A stretch of 64,000 bases of DNA from Zanthoxylum bungeanum. Its lineage: Eukaryota > Streptophyta > Magnoliopsida > Sapindales > Rutaceae. Numbering within the stretch: the stretch's first letter is position 1; each line of letters starts with the position of its first letter. The position numbers were made by a program, and so were the translations under genes. The stretch lies in contig SKCR01007568.1 of NCBI GenBank assembly GCA_019454045.1, positions 1 through 64,000 on the forward strand. Reading direction: 5' to 3'. This document shows, piece by piece, positions 34,276 to 46,980 of the stretch. The notes under the pieces were generated by a model. That model ran no database searches. It saw only the letters and a list, made by a program, of their open reading frames with translations, and had not been told where the DNA came from.

Positions 34276-36800
34276 ATTTGAGCATGAAACTTGAACATTA
34301 GGGTTAAAATTGGGTAAATTGAATTTGAGCATGATTTGATAAAATTCTTTTATTGAGTATGCTTGAATCATGTTTAATTGAAGTTGGATTGGATCAATTT
34401 CATGAAAAGTTGATTGGATCAATTTTTGCCCAATATCTTGGCTTGGCCGAATTGGATGATGCCCTAAAGTCTTGGTATTTTTTGCATTTTTGATCATTGG
34501 ATGAGTTGGAAAACATTGGGTAATGTTGATTGTGGATTTAATTGGATTGAAACCGAATCGATTTGAAAAAACCCCAAAATATCGAGACATGTAAGCATGA
34601 AAATGATGTGATTTTTTTGATTAAAATGTGTTGGACATGTTTTGATGTTAATGAGCATAATTAATTGTACAAATTGGTGTTTTGGAAATATTAATTTGGG
34701 TAATTAATTATGGAAAACACTTTGGTTAATTTAATTATGAAATTTGGAATTTTGAAATTAAATTAATTGGGCCTATTTTGGAAATTGGGCTTGAAAAGTT
34801 GTAATTGGGCTTAATGGGCTTGGTTGTACCAAGTTAGGTTTAGGCTAAATTAGTTGGATCTAATTGGGCCCAAAACCATATCCATAAAGTCCAATTATGA
34901 CTAAGGGACCTTTAACTTTAATTGGGCCTAATGGGCCTAAATTGGTTTCTTGGCAAATAAGGGTGATTCCTTAAATGGGATTTGGTATTTGGGTTTGACC
35001 CATATTGACCAAAAGTCCATGCCATAGAAATTAATTAAAAGCCCATTAGACTTTAATTAAATTAACATTGGATGTTAATCAGGCTTTGAGACCCGTAACG
35101 ATTAGATTTGGAATCTAAGTCGTAAAGGTACATTAAAAAGTGTAGATATTTAATTTGGAATTAAATTAGGAATTAGTATTAAATACAAATTAAATTGGAT
35201 TAATGTTGTAGTTTAATTTAATTCAAGAATTCGTACTTTGAGTACTTATTCGTTAAACGAGTTGGACTAGCGCAAAATCAAATCGTTGTTTGAACATTGG
35301 ATGGTCATTAATATTCAGATTAATTAATTGGATTAGATTAATTGATAACATGCTTGTGTGAATACATGGTTGCGATGCATGAATAATGTATATCGGATGG
35401 ATATTAGATGGGTGAGGCAATTTTGGAAATTGTTGTAATAAATTTAGAATTTATTAATTGGACCTGCATGTCCAGCCTATTACCTCTTTACTCTTTGTAT
35501 TTCTCTTCTCACCTATTCCCCTCAATGTAAATGAGGTTTCTTTAGAAGTGTTATGTAATCGGGTAGAAGTAATACTTGTGCTAGCGGGAGAGAGGAAAGA
35601 GAGAGATTTGTTCTAGGAACAATGTTTAAGTATCCATCTGCATATCATTATTATTGATTTATATGCGCCTTATTATGTGTTTAGAATGCATGTTTAAGGG
35701 TGTATGATGATGAGACCTTAACAAAGATAATTAATTGGTTGCCAATTGCAAACGAAAAACCCTAAACATCATATTAAGCATTTTTCCTTCCATTGAGTGA
35801 TTCTTACTCAAGATCCCAGACTGGCATTGGTTTGTTGGCCAAATTCAAGGCCTTTGTCCATCAAGGATGTGTTTGAATCATGAAGGCTTTGTTCCATATT
35901 TGTGTCTTGTCCAAGTTGTGATTTGTTGGACAAAGTCAAGATCATTTCTTGTCCATCGACATTGATTACGAAGCTTTCCAAGGTCAATGGGTTCCGCTAA
36001 ACTGGGATCACTAAGTTTGTAGTGCCAAATCCAAGGCTTAGTTGATTCAGAGGAAAAAGGTTAGGAAATATATTGGATATATTGGCATATATAGGATATA
36101 TGTTTCGGACTTGGATGTCCACCTACTGGATCTAGGAATTGGATGGGATCCAATTGATCTTAGAGATCTACCTAGTTAATTATCATATAATTTGTTGGCC
36201 AAAGTCAAGATTGTGTGTTATTTAACGGGATCATAGCCCACTAGGAAATAAGGTTTCCCGACTACTCCACAGAGGGTTAGAGGCTCGCCGAAAAATAGTG
36301 GCAGGCAAGTATTAAATTTGCAATATTCGTTTATTACTTGCCATACACGCTCATTTCAAATATTTCGTCAAATAAATTATTTATTAGTTGGAATAATATT
36401 TAATGTTGTTTTAGATTAAACAGTTGGACTGTATTCAAACTATTTCATTTATAGTTGATTTATAATTGGATTACAGTAATCAAATAATTGAATTTAACCT
36501 ATTAAATTATAGTTGATTATATAGTTAGACTATAGTAATCATTTAATAAATAGTACCTAAAATCCTTGATAAATAGTACCTAAAATCCTTGATTAAATAG
36601 TTGAACTATTAGAATCAAGAAAAAATTGAAAGATTAGTGTTTAAAACATAATCCTGTGTGAAAATGTATTTAAACGACTTTAATTTTCAAATTGGGAATA
36701 AAACTTCAGGATAATCCTGAAAACTAAGAAGTTACTTTATTTGATAAAATAACATCTTATGCCTAAGCCCGAAGTTAAGCAAATAGTAGAACATAATCTT
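34276..36800 (+). other. long non-coding leader of copia F
   Basis: About 2.5 kb with no supportable gene before gag remnants appear. It contains the ttgttggccaaagtcaag word three times (35830, 35925, 36193), an AT-rich repeat field (36380-36600) and a local direct duplication of aaatagtacctaaaatcctt (about 36546 and 36569). Confidence 0.7.
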
Positions 36801-39800
36801 TGGAAGATTCATGTGATGATAACTTTAGTGCTTAATCCAATAAGCTTGCCAAAAGGACACATTAATTTCTTAGCCAGAACTAAGGATTAGATCTCTATAG
36901 TATGATATTCAAATTGATGGATCTTCATAGATCTATTTTTTAGATCTTAGAAGTACTAAATTGCAATAGTAAACTCTTGGAGAGTTAATGGCTATACTCA
37001 ATGAGACAAAGCAAAAGTTTGCAATAAGGCAAGCAGAGCAAGGTGCACCTTTCTTCGATATTCTAGAAGGCCAAGGCTTGGCCAAAGGCTTCTGGGGTGT
37101 GGAAAAGGGGCAAAGGCAAAATCATTATAATCTTCTAGGAAGATAAATGACATATCCCAAGATGTCTGGCTAAATTGTGGCAAACGGGGACACGGAAGCT
37201 TGACTGCCGTATGGATAAGGCAGACATGAAGGAATTGAAGACGGGCAAGGTTTTGACTTCAAATATGTTTGTCATAAAAATGTTCACTACTAGTATTAAA
37301 ATTGGATTTTAGATACTGAGTGTGGTACATAAATATGTACTGATGTGCAGAATCTGCTGACAAGTAGGATACTGACTTCATTGGAGATCTATCTGGGAAT
37401 CGGAAATGGGACGAGAGTCGCTGTTTTGACCGTAGAGACCTAAGTTTAGGAACTACCCTTTGGGTGTGTACTTGAATTAGGAAACTGTTAGAATGTAACT
37501 GGTTTGACTAGATACATTATCTCTATATCATGGTTTAACCCGTTGCTGGTATACCTTTATATTCTAGAACACTAAAGTGTTTTATTTTATAAAGATGATA
37601 TTGAGATAAACACATTAGATCTGATTAACTGTATTTATATTTTGAATATAAAAAAATCTCACACGTATAACATGACAAACAAATAGCTCAAACTGAATTA
37701 ATCAGTTGAGACTTATATGTGGCATTGTTGTCTGGGACACAATTAACAAGACCCGTATATCCACACTTTCGAAGAGTGGATACTAGGACGGATTTGATTC
37801 TATTCAAATAATGTCTACGAATCTAGTTTATTAGGCAAAGTGCCTGAAACACTTTTTACTTGGTAAAAGTGCAAATGTCACCGATCTATTAGCCCTCGTT
37901 CATAGTGACGTAAGTGGGCCAAATTCTAGCTAGGCTAGAGGTGGATATGAATGTTTCGTGACCTTTACGGATATTGCATCGCGTTATGGTTATATGTTTC
38001 TTTTGAAACACAAATCGGAAACTTTTACAGTTTCGACATGAAGTAGACAGACAGATTGTGTAAAGTATAAAATCATCACGGTTAGACCATGATGAAAATA
38101 CTTAAGCAGTAAATTTCTCAAATACTTGAAAGAGTATAGTATTCTTTCAATGAGGACTCCTTCCGGAACACGTCAGTTTGACGGTATGTCCGAACGGAGA
38201 AACCAAATTTTGTTAGACATGACAAGGTTAATCATGAGTCGCTCTGAGCTACCATTTCCTTCAACGGATACGCATAAATAGTGCAGAACTTATTTAGAAT
38301 AAGGTTCAATAAAATCTGTTTGACATACTTCATAATAGATATGAACATGAAAGAAACTGAGTTTTCTCATTCCTGGGGATTTGGGAATGCTAGACATATG
38401 TTTGGATGATACCAAACTAGAACCCAAATCGGATAAGTGCCAATTGTAGGTTATCCTAGGGAAACCAAAGTATAGTACTTATACAACTCACTTGAGAACA
38501 ATGTAAGTGTTGCTCGCCGTGCTATTTTCCTAAGAGGAATACCGATATGCAGTGGTTAGTGGGAAGAAAGTAAAACTCGATGAAAATCGGAGTAATACTA
38601 TTCCAGGCACCGATTCCTTAATGGAACACAAATAGTTCATCAAGGATGAAACTATTCCAATAATCTTCGAATACACAAGAACCGCGTAAGTCGGAGAGAG
38701 TCAGAAAACAACCTGGGGTATGGGTTTATGATCTCACCTCGTAAAGATGTCAATCTTATTAAGGAATGCGAACTGACTATGTATGAGGAAGTGTTACTAG
38801 GTATCGACTCCCTATTATGGTAAAGTGTCATGAAGTCCGAAATGGATTCCATGTGTACCAACCAAGTTTGGATACTGGTTGATGTACCACAAGGCATTGT
38901 GCCTATTGGTACTATATGAGTCTTCAAGGAAGACATACATAGAAGACAACATACCAACGTACAAAGCTAGGCTTGTAGCGAAAAGGTATCGTTATCAACA
39001 TTGTGTCGATTACGACGAAACCTTTTACTCGTTGCCATGATTAAATCCATTTGGATAATGCTTGCTGATGCTGCATGTTTCATTTATGAAATATGGCAGC
39101 TGAACGCCAAAAATGCTTTCCTTAACGGAAACCTTTTGGAGGATGTTTATAACATCCTGATGGTTTTGTCGTACCATAACTAGCAAACAAGGTTTGCAGG
39201 TTATTCGATCCATGGATGGATTGAAGCAAGCATTGCGTTCTTGGAACTATATCGTTTTGATGTAAATATAATGTGTATGATTTAATTCAAAACGAAAATG
39301 ATTATTGTGTATATAAGGAGGTTAGTCCGAGCGCACTGACAATGATTGTCCTATATAATAATGACATATCATCTTTTGGAAATGATATTTCCCATAATAC
39401 AATCGGTGAAAGCTTGGCTTTCAAGAAAATTCTCCGTAGAATTCTTGGGAGAAACAACCTTTATTCTAGGAATAAAGATTTATTGGGATAGATCTAAAAG
39501 TTGTTGGCACTCTCCGAGAACTCGTACATTGAAAAATGTACTTGACTTGGTGTCTCATACGCTTTGAGCATATGGAGTCACAATCGGGCCAATCCAAGTG
39601 ATAGTCATTGGATTGATGTTAAGAACATCCTTTAGAATCTTAGAGATCTAAGGATGCTGTCTTAAACTATGGAGAAGGAGAACTTGAAGTGATTGGGTTC
39701 ACTACTGCAAGTTTCCAAACCGATAATAACGACTATAAGTCATAAGAACAGTACTATAAAGTTTGAATAACGGAACAATGAGCTGGAAATCTTCCAAGCT

Positions 39801-40150
39801 AGATACAGTTACCGAATAAACAAAAAAAATGGATTATTGCTGCAGCTGAGGCAGCAATAGAAGCCTTCTGGATTGATAATAATCCTAATCAGATTAGGAG
39901 TAGTTCTGTTAGCAGCTGAGCAAGGCTACATAGCAGGCTAAAGAATTAATGGTCTCATCAATGATCCAGATATATACTTCGACTATTCATCTGATTCGTT
40001 CGGATCATACATCGTGGTGATGTGATGATCGAATAAACCGCATCAGATGATATTCATGCAAATTCGCTGATGAAAGTATTTTCTCAGCAGAAGTTTGAGC
40101 GAACCGTACATAGTTCGGGTGTATGACACTTGAGTGATTGGCTATAGCCC
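36801..40150 (+). pseudogene. copia F gag-pol remnant
   Basis: In changing frames: gag (SLPKG near 36850, zinc-knuckle LNCGKRGHG near 37170-37195, MKELKTGK near 37225), protease (LDTECGTYIC about 37310-37345, with the usual D-S/T-G altered to D-T-E), integrase C-terminal part (MSERRNQILLDMTRLIMS, 38190-38245), RT (AKNAFLNGNLLEDVY, 39103-39147; DGLKQALRSWN, about 39213-39246) and RNase H remnants near 39800-39900. The RT active site reads LYNNDISS (39340-39365) instead of YVDD. Stops are frequent. Confidence 0.85.
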
Positions 40151-40161
40151 AAGTGGGAGAT
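40151..40161 (+). other. polypurine tract of copia F
   Basis: aagtgggagat immediately before the 3' LTR start at 40162. Confidence 0.9.
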
Positions 40162-42205
40162 TGTTGGACAGTTATGACCCATAGCATCACTATTTGTACA
40201 GATCATGGTGTTGTTGTACAAATTAACTATGTGACAAAGGAAATTGCTCTTTCATCATTTGTAATTAGATTACCAAGATATATAAATGATGAAAGGTCCA
40301 TATGATTTGTTCCAGATTGAGATGATATGAGACAGTATCAATCCACGAAGGTTTAATCATTAAATATCCCTAGTCAGAGTATTATCGAGATTGGACATCG
40401 ATAATGCGTAAAAGACTAGTATTACACTTGTGCTCGTTGTGGGAGCATAACGACATAGTTCTCATATATTTGGGTATAGGATGCTCATGCAAGTGTAATA
40501 GGAGGTTGTGTTTTACCGATGGTACGGAAAACAGCTTCGCTCTGGATAGACCCCTCGAAATTTCATTGGTAGTATGACTATGTAGCTATGGAAGTCCGAA
40601 TCAGGGTAGGTGTATTTGGTCTTAACCTGAGACATACACCGCTAATACTTGCGACAATCAATATACTTTGGTTTTGGACGTCCAGGGCTTTAACAGGTTT
40701 TGTGTACGCCTCTTCTGGGTATATTGAGAATCGTAGTGTATTGGGTGGTGTCAAGACGGAAGTATCACTCCATTCATAGTGGAGATGATGATCACGTAGG
40801 ATATGGAACTGGTGCTCTTATGTACTGCAGTCATCAGGATAATATGACTAGGTCATGATTATCCGATTATAGAGACTAGTTACCAGAGATCCGATATGTG
40901 CTTCGTACGGGGCATACACAATTCCAGCCCATGCCTTGCACGTGATATCAGATGCTGGATCGAAATACGCAATACTACGTATACTACGCCTGATATAGAT
41001 CACATATTCCAGTAATAATATTTCTAGAGAATGGGTAGGCATGACGCTTTGCTAGAAGCCAACCTTGTCTTGTAAATCTGTAAAAACGTAGTACTAGGTA
41101 CTTACGTGTTCGGATAGTCCGACGATCGGATTTACTGCCAACATATCTGGGGATCTCATTGGTCGCTTCCCGAAGATTCACCTATGATGTATGACTCGCA
41201 CTTTATTATCTGGGATTAATTAGATTAGAGAGAAAATTAATATGGGATTAATTACAGAGATATTTTATCTGGGATAAAATATTAATAAAAGAGAGAGAAT
41301 GATTAATTTGGAAATAATCGATAAAATAATATATTCGATATATTATACGAAATTAGATTTTGACGCGGAATTAAAATTAGATTTTAATTCGGGCGAACAA
41401 GTTAATTTAGAATTAATTCGTTAGCGATGTGAATAGTAATTTTGTAAGGCATAATTATTTAATTAAATTTGATTTAATTACTTCGCAACGGAAAATTCAA
41501 TAATTCATAATTAACGAACCCGAGCCCGGGAGTGTTTGCGGGCCCTCTCGCATTTCGAATCAAGTGGGGCCCACAAGTCACATCAAGCGTCAAATCACTA
41601 GTCAATCAAGTGATAGAAGTCACATCACTTTGAGTGAATTGATGCTTGTCATCATTGATGTGAATAGTGATAGATAGTTGGTGAAAAGCTTTTGATGGCT
41701 TGAAAGACATTTATCAATATTTTATTATATTGGTGTTTGACTTTCAAAATGTGTATTAGATACACAATTCTTAACACAGAAACACAACATCATCTTCTCT
41801 CTTTTCTCTCTACAAGTTTCGGCCATGGTGGCCTTTTCTCTCCCAACCAATTTGGCCAAGGGCCAATTTTTGTTTCTTTTTTTTCCTGGCAAGGCCGAGA
41901 ATCACAAAGAAGCTTAGGAAGATTTGTGGCAAATTTTCCATGTGCTAGCACATAAAAGAGGACATTCAAATGTGATAGGGAAACCTTTCCCATGAGCATG
42001 GAATGCACATATAAAGCTTGGAGATTGAAGATGTCCATGGAGCACAAAAGGGGCAAAAACTGTGAGCTTCAACCTTGGAAGAAAAGACTTGTTTTCATCG
42101 CATCCAAATGCCGTTCAATGTGAGTATGATTCCGCCATATTTCATTGTTGTTTTCACATGTTTCTATGCTTAAAATGATCCTTGGGACCTTAGAGAAACC
42201 CAACA
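40162..42205 (+). repeat. 3' LTR of copia F
   Basis: It starts tgttggacagttatgaccc and ends gagaaacccaaca, collinear with 32249-34261 with small indels. Short open frames inside are shadows. Confidence 0.92.
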
Positions 42206-42210
42206 AGCAG

Positions 42211-43094
42211 CGGGAAGTTACCTTATCATGGTTGAATAGTAAAAACTGTAAAAGTTAAAAAAGGTAAACTAATATTACTATTACAAAAGTAAATTAGTAT
42301 TACAGAACATAATTAAAATTAATTACAAAACTGAAATTAAAAAGAAACTAGGTAGAAAACTTCATATTTACATCATATAATTAAGAGAGGAAGGTACATT
42401 TGAAACTAAAATTTCGAGCTCAATTTATAGGCCTCGGTAACTCCCTCGCGTCACGACGCCCAAGTTTCTTCTTGCGTCGCGACGCACTGACGTGTCGCTC
42501 TCTGATTCGTCGGCTTCAGATTCTTATCTGCCATGTGGCATTATGGATAAGGTGATAAGGTGACACGTGGCAAGGCGGCTGGCAACTCAATGATTATACT
42601 TACGTGGTGATGACGTGGCACTAACGTGGCGATAATGATTGTCAGTACCATAGAATGATGACATGTGGCACGCTGTGATTGGCTGATGATGACATGGCGA
42701 TGACGTGGCAAAGTTGACTCGGTCTTCTGCTGACATGGTGATAAAGTGGCTGACACATGGAGACACATGGCGATGGCGATTGTCGGCACCATTGGATGAT
42801 GACACATGGCACGGTGCACGTTAGCAAAGTCAAACTTCAAAGATTCTGACATGTGGACCCGACATACGTTAGTATAGATCGGCGCATGTTAGGCGTCGCG
42901 ACACGCCAATTTACAAAATTGCCCTTTTGTGTCCTTTTTCACTGTTTTAGTCCCAAATCACCACGAGAGAGTCCTGAAACTTTATTTATCTACAAAATAA
43001 CAAAAACCACATCAAAATATTCACAAAACTCAAGAAACTATACAAAATATTAGGTCAAATGAGTGGGAAATAGTGATACATTTACCACTCATCA
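42211..43094 (-). repeat. Athila 5' LTR, outer piece
   Basis: Matches 3500-4437 and ends ccactcatca, the outer LTR terminus. It contains the minus-strand TATA (42422-42431, ctataaattg) and the ACGT-core block (42535-42830). Added to 23303-23598 and 31660-32248 this gives a 5' LTR of roughly 1.77 kb, less sequence lost at the E joint. Confidence 0.82.
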
Positions 43095-43825
43095 ATTTTC
43101 TATATAATAACTTCTTTTCTCTCAACAATCTCCATGATGAGATGAAATCGCCTGAGTACATGCTTGGATTTCTGGCGGGACCTTGGTTCCTTTGATTGAG
43201 CAATAGCGCTCGTGTTGTCACAGTACATCGTGATGCCATTCTTTATCGCGGGAAGCACTTCCAGCTCTGTGATGAACTTCTTTATCTAGACTGCTTCTTT
43301 AGCAGCCTCAAATGCTTTAATATACTCGGCTTCAGTGGTGGAGTCCGCTGTAGTTGACTGCTTTGAGCTTTTCCAAATTACAACACCGCCATTCAAAGTA
43401 AACAGATATCCTATTTGTAATCTGCTGTCATCCCTATCGGTCTGAAAGCTCGCATCAAAGTAACCAATGACTTTCATCTCAGAACAATCTCAGTATGTAA
43501 AAACACATCCTTAGTTTTTCTCAAACACTTGAGGATTATTTTGACAGCTGCCTAGTGTTGCTCACCATGATTTTCCTGATACCTGCTCGTTATGCTAAGA
43601 GCATAAGAGACATCAAGTCTTGTACATAGCATGTCGTACATGATCGATCCTATTGCTGAAGCATAAGGGATCCTACTCATACGCTCTCTATCTGAAGGCG
43701 TATGTGGACATTGCTCCTTAGATAATTTGACTTCATGACAAGTAGATAAACTACCTCTTTTGGAATCTTCCATTTTGAATCTTTTCAAAACTTTATCTAT
43801 GTACGTAGATTGAGAAAGTCCTAAC
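43095..43825 (-). pseudogene. remnant of a second Ty1/copia lineage: RT end and RNase H
   Basis: Minus-strand pol C-terminus. The RT tail (43552-43825) has LGLSQSTYIDKVLKRFKMED, the PYASAIGSIMYDMLCTRLDV block and SYALSITSRYQ. RNase H (43286-43477) has VIGYFDASFQTDRDD, GGVVIWKSSKQST and DSTTEAEYIKAFEAAKEAV. A further decayed part with YCD-like and RSRQKSKHV-type residues reaches 43130. These readable sequences differ from the decayed pol of the D-G family, so this is another lineage. It is cut on the left by Athila and on the right by LTR 43826, making it the oldest layer visible here. Confidence 0.82.
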
Positions 43826-44888
43826 TTTTGGAGTTCTACGGTCCCAAGGATCGAATAATCAAGCATAAAACACATGTGAATACAATCGAGGAAGTTTCAG
43901 AATATTTACATCGAGCGGTTGAGTCGATGCGGTGATGAAAAAAATCATTTTTTGCCTTCCTCCAAGTCACGGCAGTGGCATAATTTCAGTCTTCCAATTT
44001 CGGCTTCAATCTTCCTCCAAGCTCCAAGCTTTGGTTGATGGTGATTCCAAGCTCATGAAGTGAGTTCCCTATCACATTTGTATGGCTCCTATGTGTGCTA
44101 GCACCTTTGATTTTGCCACAAAATCATTAATTTCTTCTCCAAGTCTCACGGTTTTGCTGAAACCAGTGAAAAGAAAACAGAAGGCCTCCAAGGCCGATAG
44201 AGAGAGAAGAAATCAGGGAGAGAGAGAGTTGGTTGTTACCAAAGTGTATATGTTATTTGTTTTCAAAAAAATAAATAAACATATATAATTTTTCTTTTCT
44301 AAAAAGTCAAGCCATTAAGGCTTCAACCACTCACATCACTTCCCATCAATCAATCAGTGAATAGTGACTGCTGTCAATCACTCAAAGTGAAAGACATCTA
44401 TCACTTGATTGACGAATGATGTGACGCTAGATGTGACTAGCGATTTGACGCTTGATTTGACTTGCGTGCCGCACTCGAATTCGAAATGCGAGTGCGCTCG
44501 CAAATAATCCCGGGCTCGGGTTCGCTAATTCGAAATTAAAGAATTTTCCGTTGCGATGCAATTAAATGATTATGCCTAGCGAAATCACTATTCACGTCGC
44601 TTACGAATTATTTCTAAATTAACTCGTTCGCCCGAATTAAAATCTAATTTCAATTCCGCGTCGAAATCCAATTTCGTTTAATATATCGAATATATTAATT
44701 AATCGATTAATTCTAAATTAATCGTTATCTCTATTTAATTGATATTTTATCCCATATAAAATATCTCCGCAATTAATCCCATAATAATTTCTCTCTCATC
44801 ATTAATTAATCCCAGATTAATAAAGTGCGAGTCATACGTCATTGGTGAATCTTCGGGAAGCGACCCATGAGATCCCCGGATATGTTGG
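43826..44888 (-). mobile_element. partial Ty1/copia LTR, copy H
   Basis: It begins ttttggagttctacggtccc (the family start TGTTGG with one change) and runs to gatccccggatatgttgg, about half an LTR. It is then cut by the Tat element. It carries the family inverted-repeat row (44520-44825). The rest of this LTR is not found on the other side of Tat. Confidence 0.82.
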
Positions 44889-45493
44889 TGTAGGCATTGC
44901 ATTTTTGCATGTGAAATCCGATGATGTGTCTCAGTTGGAGGCACTACCTTTTTTAAGTTAAGGATATTGCGGGAAACAGACGTCGGAAGGGGAAATTCGG
45001 AATAAGTATGTCATCAAGTTCATTTCACAAGTTCACTATTTTCGTTCGTGCTGCGTTCGTTACAACGTTCGAACGTCAAACAGATTGCGGGTGTTCTTGC
45101 AGCGTTCTAAGAGGCGTTCGAACAGTGTCGGTATTTCTGGTTTTGCTGCGAGGCCCACACGTCCAAGGCCCTTAAATTACACCCAAATTAAATCAAATAT
45201 TAGTTAAATTAAACATTGAATTAAATAAAATAATTAAACCATTTACCAATTAAATAAAACATAAAATATAATCATACCTAATTTAGATAAATCAAATATA
45301 TTAACTTCCTAACTAAACAAAATCATATACTAAATTAAAAAGATGTCATGCCTAATTAAATCACTCATAACCAATTTAAAGATATTGACTTCCTAATCTA
45401 AACCAATCTTGTCTCCATCAAATCCATTGTTTTCATTCTTAGACACTAAATCAAATCCCTTCCTTGTGAGACAAGGAGAAGCCCTAGCCCTTC

Positions 45494-45504
45494 TCTATAT
45501 AAAC
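45494..45504 (+). promoter_or_regulatory. TATA box of Tat 5' LTR
   Basis: ctatataaac in the context cccttctctatataaacaac, about 605 bp into the LTR. The same at 56361-56370 in the 3' LTR. Confidence 0.65.
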
Positions 45505-46442
45505 AACCCCTAACCAATACATGCAGCCCTAGCTCATACACATAACTCACACGTAAATCACAACAAAAAAAGCCCTAGACATTACACGAAAATTACAAGA
45601 AAGAAGCAACAAAATTTCTCTTCATCTCCTCCACTCCATAGCCGAAAATATCATAGCCCCTAAACCCCCCCACACATCACCGAAAATCTCCCCCAAATAG
45701 CAGTCCCTTTCCAACGAAAATAGTAGCCCCTTCCACCGAAAACAGCAACCCAAATAACTCCAAACAGCAGCCCAAAAACACCCAAAACAGTCCCTAAAAT
45801 CATTAAAACAATAACATAAAACTGCACTTATAATCCTTAATATAATCACAAAAAACTTCACTTAAAACCTTTAGAAAACACCCAAAATAGTCCGTTGAAA
45901 CGTCAAAACAATGACCTGAACAGTGAACAGAAAATACCGAGGAAACAGCAGCAAAACGGAGGCCAAACAGTAAGTAAAATAGCAAAACAGTGAGCTAAGA
46001 CGCTAAACCGGTGAACCAGAGAAGTTGAGGAGCCTTACCCTTCCGATCTCCATGTAACGCAAGTCCGAAAGTCGACAAAAAAGGTTAGACCTGAGGGTAT
46101 TTTCCACATTCGTTTTCTTTTTTTATTTTTATTATTTATTGAATATTGTTCGCATGATTGTTATGTTGAAATGCATGTTGTGGCCCTTGAGTAGATAAAT
46201 ATGCATGTATTACGAATATTGTATGTTGTGGCCTTGGAATAAAATGAAAGATATGTCAACTCTCACGATATATCGGATGGAAACCCGGACATAAATTTCA
46301 TAGCCGATTCTGAATGGACGGTAGTATGATCTGTACTCGGGATACAACTCCACATACCGCTTGAGTAAACGGCACCTTCTTTTGTTTTATATTGATTTGA
46401 TTTATTTATTTTTCGTCATTTGAATTCCACATGTTACTTTTG

Positions 46443-46940
46443 TATGCATGACGCGATCGAGTGCATGGGCTTAGTAAGTCGGATTAAAGGTCCCCTATTT
46501 GGAGGGGTTAAAATCATTTACCACGATGCTTTGCCGCGCCGGTTGATGTGTGTTCGGTTGAATGTAAGATATGTTCAATCGGGCATACTAAGTTTGATAT
46601 TATTGTCTTTATTCTTTATATGCATGACGCGATCGAGTGCATGGGCTTAGTAAGTCGGATTAAAGGTCCCCTATTTGGAGGGGTTAAAATCTTTTACCAC
46701 GATGCTTTACCGCGCCGGTTGATGTGTGTTCGATCGAATGTAAGATATGTTCAATCGGGCATACTAATTTTGATATTATTGTCTTTATTCTTTGTATGCA
46801 TGATGCGATCGAGCGCATGGGCTGGTAAGTCGGATTAAAGGTCCCCTATTTAGAGGGGTTAAAATCCTTTACCACGATGCTTTGCCGCGCCGGTTGGTGT
46901 ATATTCGGTTGGATGTGAGATGAGTTCAATCGGATACGTG
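46443..46940 (+). repeat. three 176-bp tandem repeats in Tat 5' LTR
   Basis: Copies start at 46443, 46619 and 46795 (tatgcatgacgcgatcgag). The 3' LTR has two (57301, 57477). Open frames at 46420-46838 and 57278-57606 are produced by the repeat. Confidence 0.9.
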
Positions 46941-46980
46941 AGGTCCCGCATTGTGGATTTGTTTGTCTATGAATGTGTTG

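Larger units (their letters stand above)
32249..42205 (+). mobile_element. complete Ty1/copia element F (plus, 9,957 bp)
   Basis: LTRs of 2,013 and 2,044 bp, an iMet primer site next to the 5' LTR, the order gag, protease, integrase, RT, RNase H, and a polypurine tract next to the 3' LTR. A perfect 5-bp duplication flanks it. It lies in the Athila 5' LTR, opposite in orientation to D and E. Coding regions are decayed throughout. Confidence 0.93.
3323..43094 (-). mobile_element. Athila-like Ty3/gypsy element, minus strand, split by copia insertions
   Basis: On the plus strand the order is: 3' LTR (3323-4437), polypurine tract, post-pol region (4449-5281), copia D, post-pol region with an ORF and LOG remnant (15274-17345), integrase tail, protease, gag (17346-19910), two extra gag-leader-LTR units, primer site (23281-23296), then the 5' LTR in three pieces separated by copia E and F. 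Both LTRs share the TATA region and the ACGT-rich block. Gag and protease are Athila-type, and the primer site matches the tRNA-Asp site of that clade. The RT, RNase H and integrase core is absent, so the element is non-autonomous as it stands. The right TSD would be atttt (43095-43099). The left partner lies outside the window. Confidence 0.8.

Noticed and set aside
45622..45985. Minus-strand frames with Phe/Cys-rich, membrane-like sequence
   Set aside because: They read the complement of the C/A-rich untranslated part of the Tat LTR. The other LTR does not preserve them.
46420..46838. Open frames repeating MHDAIECMGLVSRIKGPLFG (also 57278-57606)
   Set aside because: They arise from the 176-bp tandem repeat of the Tat LTR and contain no independent coding signal.
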